Shown here one piece after another: positions 6,677 through 9,018 of a stretch of DNA of 9,018 nucleotides. Origin of the DNA: Halorhodospira sp. (GTDB lineage Bacteria > Pseudomonadota > Gammaproteobacteria > Nitrococcales > Halorhodospiraceae); NCBI GenBank assembly GCA_007121755.1, contig SKJZ01000074.1, positions 1-9,018 on the forward strand, read 5' to 3'. The notes under the pieces are model-generated. The model did no database searches. It had not been told where the DNA came from and worked only from the letters and a program-made list of their open reading frames with translations. The translations under genes and the position numbers were made by a program. The first letter of the stretch is position 1; each line of letters starts with the position of its first letter.

Positions 6677-7336
6677 TTACTCGAACCGGTAGCCGAGGAT
6701 CTCGATATCGCGTCGGTAGTGGCGGGCTACCAGATCCACCAACTCATCCGTGTAGTAGCCGCGATAGTCCTCCCGTTCGCTCGACTTGCGCAGATGGGGC
6801 AGGGCGAACGGGGCGATCCCGATGCGCTCGCAGATGGTGTCGAAGTCCGCCTGCAGGCGCTCGTAGCGGCCGATGAAATCGACGATGACCTCCCCGCGCA
6901 GATTGATCAGGTACTCGTGCTGAAGCTCCGCGGAGGTGTCGAGCATGTAGTCGTAGGGGCGCTCCGGGTCGAACTTGAGCTTGAGGAAGTCTGCGAAGCT
7001 CTTGACCCCGTCCACCACTTCGGGCTTCTCGCGCCCGATGTGGTGGAACGAGCTGACCTGCAGATCCCACGGGTTGCGGACAATGGCGAACTTGAACAGT
7101 TCGTCGAATACCGGCGTCGGCAGCATCTCCAGCGCGGCGACCGCCTTGGCGTGCCGGGGGAACTTGAGCCCCAGCTTGTGGCGCGGCTGGGTGAGCTGGC
7201 TCGCCTGGCTCGCCAGCCACAGCGGCACCGTGTACCAGCCGCCCCACCGGTACCGGCGCAGCGCCGCGCGCACACTGGTACCGCCGGTCTTGGCGATATG
7301 TACGAAAAGAAAGTTCTTGCGGTACGAGATCAACAT
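6677..7336 (-). CDS. Sulfotransferase, family 2 type
   Basis: Predicted PAPS-dependent sulfotransferase of 219 aa, about the size of one domain. The 5'-phosphosulfate loop is HIAKTGGTS (residues 13-21). The 3'-phosphate motif is FAIVRNPWDLQVSSF (83-97), with Arg87 and Ser95/96 in the expected places. VDFIGRYERLQADFDTICERIG and the C-terminal DYRGYYTDELVDLVARHYRRDIEILGY are typical of the family. There is no signal peptide or membrane anchor, so it is probably cytosolic or peripheral. ATG 7336 is preferred because the family starts with 'YRKNFLFVHIAKTGGTS'; an in-frame GTG at 7372 adds 12 residues without a better ribosome-binding site. The acceptor is unknown; polysaccharides or lipids are common in the family. 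No cysDNC, glycosyltransferase or capsule genes adjoin it. It lies 78 bp after tRNA-Arg on the same strand and converges on amrS. The tract LASQASQL comes from a tandem near-repeat of nine bases. Confidence 0.88.
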   Translation of the reverse strand: MLISYRKNFLFVHIAKTGGTSVRAALRRYRWGGWYTVPLWLASQASQLTQPRHKLGLKFPRHAKAVAALEMLPTPVFDELFKFAIVRNPWDLQVSSFHHIGREKPEVVDGVKSFADFLKLKFDPERPYDYMLDTSAELQHEYLINLRGEVIVDFIGRYERLQADFDTICERIGIAPFALPHLRKSSEREDYRGYYTDELVDLVARHYRRDIEILGYRFE

Positions 7337-7414
7337 GAATCGGGTCCGACGGATGCCGTCCGGCAGGCGCACGGGCGCACGGGTTGGCCGATGGTAACCG
7401 AAACCGGGAGTGGA

Positions 7415-7491
7415 TGGCGCCCCGGGCAGGATTCGAACCTGCGACCTGCCGCTTAGGAGGCGGCTGCTCTATCCTGCTGAGCTACCGGGGC
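7415..7491 (-). tRNA. tRNA-Arg(CCU)
   Basis: A 77-nt tRNA. The acceptor stem GCCCCGG/CCGGGGC is followed by an encoded GCCA (7418-7415). The D-arm TAGCTCAG..AGAGC is normal. The anticodon stem GCCGC/GCGGC encloses CTCCTAA, giving anticodon CCU, which reads AGG. The T-arm is GCAGG-TTCGAAT-CCTGC. It lies 43 bp downstream of tRNA-Ala, almost certainly in the same transcript. No clear intrinsic terminator follows before the sulfotransferase start. Confidence 0.96.
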
Positions 7492-7534
7492 CGAAGGCGT
7501 CGTCGTCCCGGCATCCCGGGCCGGTGGTGAAAAG

Positions 7535-7610
7535 TGGTGGAGCCGAGGGGAGTCGAACCCCTGACCTCGACAATGCGAATGTCGCGCTCTCCCAACTGAG
7601 CTACGGCCCC
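7535..7610 (-). tRNA. tRNA-Ala(CGC)
   Basis: A 76-nt tRNA. The acceptor stem GGGGCCG/CGGCTCC contains the G3:U70 wobble that defines alanine identity, and ACCA is encoded (7538-7535). The anticodon stem CGACA/TGTCG encloses TTCGCAT, giving anticodon CGC, which reads GCG. The T-arm is AGGGG-TTCGACT-CCCCT. It is the first gene of the apparent tRNA-Ala/tRNA-Arg operon. Confidence 0.96.
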
Positions 7611-7622
7611 GTAGGGTGGGGT

Positions 7623-7651
7623 AAATTACCATTGGTGCGGGCGTTGGGCAA
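7623..7651 (-). promoter_or_regulatory. sigma70 promoter of the tRNA-Ala/tRNA-Arg operon
   Basis: On the minus strand, TTGCCC (7651-7646), a 17-bp spacer and TAATTT (7628-7623) precede tRNA-Ala by 12 nt. The stretch between the -10 and the mature 5' end is very C-rich (ACCCCACCC). Such a GC-rich discriminator is typical of stable-RNA promoters under stringent control; the stringent response here is inferred. Confidence 0.65.
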
Positions 7652-7700
7652 CGTCGAAAGAAAATGCGGCGGCGCCGATAGCCTTTGTTGTTAAAGGGTA

Positions 7701-7729
7701 TTGACGGCTCTCCCGATCTGCCGGATACT
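7701..7729 (+). promoter_or_regulatory. sigma70 promoter of the YbjN-domain gene
   Basis: TTGACG (7701-7706, five of six consensus bases), a 17-bp spacer and GATACT (7724-7729, four of six) form a good sigma70 promoter. An AT-rich tract (7731-7766) follows. Transcription would start near 7736, leaving a leader of about 115 nt before ATG 7851. I see no known riboswitch in that leader. Confidence 0.65.
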
Positions 7730-7850
7730 ACAGCGAATAATTTATATTCATTCCAGTTTATGCTTATGACTGTCCCCGGCGAGCGGTGCGGGGGCATCGG
7801 CGAAGCTGGTCCATCTGTTGCGCGCGTGCGCCTTTTTCGGACGGGAACCA

Positions 7851-8294
7851 ATGAAAAAATCGCCCTTGTGGGTCGCTCTTGCCTTGATCTCTGTACTCTT
7901 GATCGCCCCGGTGCATGCCGATGAGCGCCGGATCGTCGAGCAGATCACCGTCAGTGAGATGAAGGATCTGCTTCAGGCCGAGGGCTTCGCCGACGTGGAG
8001 ATCCACGGGGACAGCAACCTGGTCGTCCGGATGAACGGCCTGCAGGTTCTAGCTCTGGTGCGGAACGGGACGGTGGTGCAGTTTCGTCTCTACATGCCCG
8101 TGGAGGCCGATCTGGGCGTCATCAACGAGTGGAATATGACAAAGATGTTCACCAAGGCGTATCTCGATCGGGACGGCGATCCGGTCCTGGAGATGGACGT
8201 CGATCTCGACGGCGGGATCACCGAGGCGCGGATCCGCGATGCCATCCGTACCTTCTCGCTCTCCCAGATCGCTTTCATGCGCGAGTTGCTTTAA
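7851..8294 (+). CDS. Secreted YbjN-domain protein of unknown function
   Basis: A 147-aa protein. The N-terminus MKKSPLWVALALISVLLIAPVHA is a classical signal peptide (two lysines, hydrophobic core, cleavage after Ala23), so the mature protein of about 124 aa is probably periplasmic. The rest matches the YbjN fold: an N-terminal 'seMKdLLqaeGFadVEi' helix, then NEWNMTKMFTKAYLDRDGD (92-110), EMDVDLDGGI and an ARIRDAIRTF helix. The fold resembles the type III secretion chaperone fold. ATG 7851 is chosen because the signal peptide begins there and GGGA lies just upstream; an in-frame TTG at 7818 is less likely. It has its own promoter and a strong hairpin downstream, so it is a monocistronic unit. 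Function is unknown; the proposed 'sensory transduction regulator' label of the family is not evidence of activity. Confidence 0.85.
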   Translation: MKKSPLWVALALISVLLIAPVHADERRIVEQITVSEMKDLLQAEGFADVEIHGDSNLVVRMNGLQVLALVRNGTVVQFRLYMPVEADLGVINEWNMTKMFTKAYLDRDGDPVLEMDVDLDGGITEARIRDAIRTFSLSQIAFMRELL

Positions 8295-8330
8295 CGGCCG
8301 AACCAACGGCTGAATCACCCTCCCGCAAAC

Positions 8331-8365
8331 GATGACGCGCCCCGCCCGCGGCGGAGCGCGTCATC
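8331..8365. terminator. Strong hairpin, probable bidirectional terminator
   Basis: A perfect 10-bp stem GATGACGCGC (8331-8340) / GCGCGTCATC (8356-8365) encloses a second stem CCGCC (8342-8346) / GGCGG (8350-8354) with a 3-nt loop. It lies between the convergent YbjN and catalase genes, 36 bp after one stop codon and 9 bp after the other. T-runs are weak on both sides, so termination is inferred from hairpin strength and position. Confidence 0.7.
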
Positions 8366-8374
8366 GGTGCTTCT

Positions 8375-9018
8375 TCAGGCGGCCTCCTCGCCGTCCAACG
8401 CATCCTGAAGGTTGACCCCCAACCCCTGGGCTACCCGCTCCCCGTACTCGGCGTCCGCCTTATAGAACTGGCGGATCATCCGCTTCTGGATCTCAGGGTA
8501 CGGCACATTGCCCAGGGCGCCGACGATGTTGTCGACCAGCCGGGTGCGCTCGTCCTCGCTCAGCACCTTGCGGTAGAGGGCCCCCGCCTGGCCGTAGTCG
8601 TCGTTGCCATCCCGGTGGTTGTAGCGGTCCGCCGGGTTCCCGCACAGCGCCAGCGGCGGCTCCTTGGCCGACGGGTCTTCGGCGGGGCCGCCGAAACTGT
8701 TGGGCTCGTAGTTGGGCGTGCCGCCGAAGTTGCCGTCGAAACGGGTCTGGCCGTCACGGTGCAGCGTGTGGACCGGGCAGCGCGGCTTGTTCACCGGCAA
8801 CTGGCCGTAGTTGATGCCGATACGATAGCGGTGGGCGTCGGGGTAGGAGAGCAGCCGCGCCTGCAACATCTTGTCCGGCGAAGCGCCCAGGCCCGGGGGC
8901 ATGTTGGCCGGCTCGAAGGCGGCCTGCTCCACCTCGGCGAAGGTGTTCTCCGGATTGCGGTTCAGCTCGATCTCGCCGACCTCGATCAACGGGTAGTCGC
9001 CGTGGGGCCACACCTTGG
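8375..9018 (-). CDS. Haem catalase, C-terminal part (runs off the right edge)
   Basis: The C-terminal ~214 residues of a monofunctional haem catalase, which converts hydrogen peroxide to water and oxygen. The visible part begins KVWPHGDYPLIEVGEIELNR and continues NPENTFAEVEQAAFEP. It contains the proximal haem motif RLLSYPDAHRYRIG, whose Tyr is the expected axial haem ligand. NYGQLPVNKPRCPVHTLHRDG and YEPNSFGGP follow, as in small-subunit catalases. The helical C-terminus ends at DALDGEEAA without the extra flavodoxin-like domain of large-subunit enzymes, which favours a small-subunit catalase of about 480-500 aa. The catalytic His and Asn lie outside the window. The frame is open to 9018. 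No signal peptide can be judged. No regulator (OxyR-type) is visible here. Confidence 0.95.
   Translation of the reverse strand, partial: KVWPHGDYPLIEVGEIELNRNPENTFAEVEQAAFEPANMPPGLGASPDKMLQARLLSYPDAHRYRIGINYGQLPVNKPRCPVHTLHRDGQTRFDGNFGGTPNYEPNSFGGPAEDPSAKEPPLALCGNPADRYNHRDGNDDYGQAGALYRKVLSEDERTRLVDNIVGALGNVPYPEIQKRMIRQFYKADAEYGERVAQGLGVNLQDALDGEEAA

Noticed and set aside
1..9018. CRISPR array, insertion sequence or defence system
   Set aside because: No regularly spaced repeats, transposase motifs or nuclease/defence domains were seen; every long frame is explained by the genes listed.

Overview
This is a GC-rich bacterial chromosomal segment. Gene content (TolC-type outer-membrane protein, multi-PAS/GGDEF signalling protein, AmmeMemoRadiSam gene set, secreted YbjN-domain protein, haem catalase), the tRNA style with encoded CCA, and the high GC all suggest a gammaproteobacterium. 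From memory, the core of the palindromic element at 5282-5429 resembles dispersed repeats seen in Halomonas and Ectothiorhodospiraceae genomes, so a halophilic or haloalkaliphilic lineage is my best guess. This is inference, not a demonstrated placement.

Layout. 89-1639 (+) is a TolC-family outer-membrane channel. It converges on 1652-3403 (-), a soluble three-PAS protein ending in a degenerate GGDEF domain. 3404-3716 is non-coding, with a perfect TATAAT box for the PAS gene and an imperfect inverted repeat. 3717-3806 (-) is tRNA-Ser(CGA). 3866-5267 (-) holds amrA and amrB with overlapping ends. 5268-5555 is the divergent intergenic region, carrying a large palindromic element of about 148 bp. 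5556-6662 (+) is the radical SAM gene amrS. 6677-7336 (-) is a family-2 sulfotransferase. 7415-7491 and 7535-7610 (-) are tRNA-Arg(CCU) and tRNA-Ala(CGC), apparently one tRNA operon with a visible sigma70 promoter. 7851-8294 (+) is a secreted YbjN-domain protein with its own promoter. It is separated by a strong hairpin (8331-8365) from the C-terminal part of a catalase gene (8375-9018, -) that runs off the right edge.

How the genes relate. The only obvious multi-gene module is amrB-amrA / amrS. These are the three components of the AmmeMemoRadiSam set, whose biochemical role in bacteria is, to my knowledge, not settled. Here they are divergently arranged around the palindromic element. The other genes look like independent units: envelope export, redox/oxygen-type sensing, sulfation, a periplasmic unknown and peroxide defence.

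The observations most worth a second look are the 5282-5429 element lying against the amrB ribosome-binding site, a perfect 14-bp coding hairpin inside the GGDEF region, and the loss of the GGDEF signature in the PAS protein. I did not see a CRISPR array, an insertion sequence, a phage module or a defence system.
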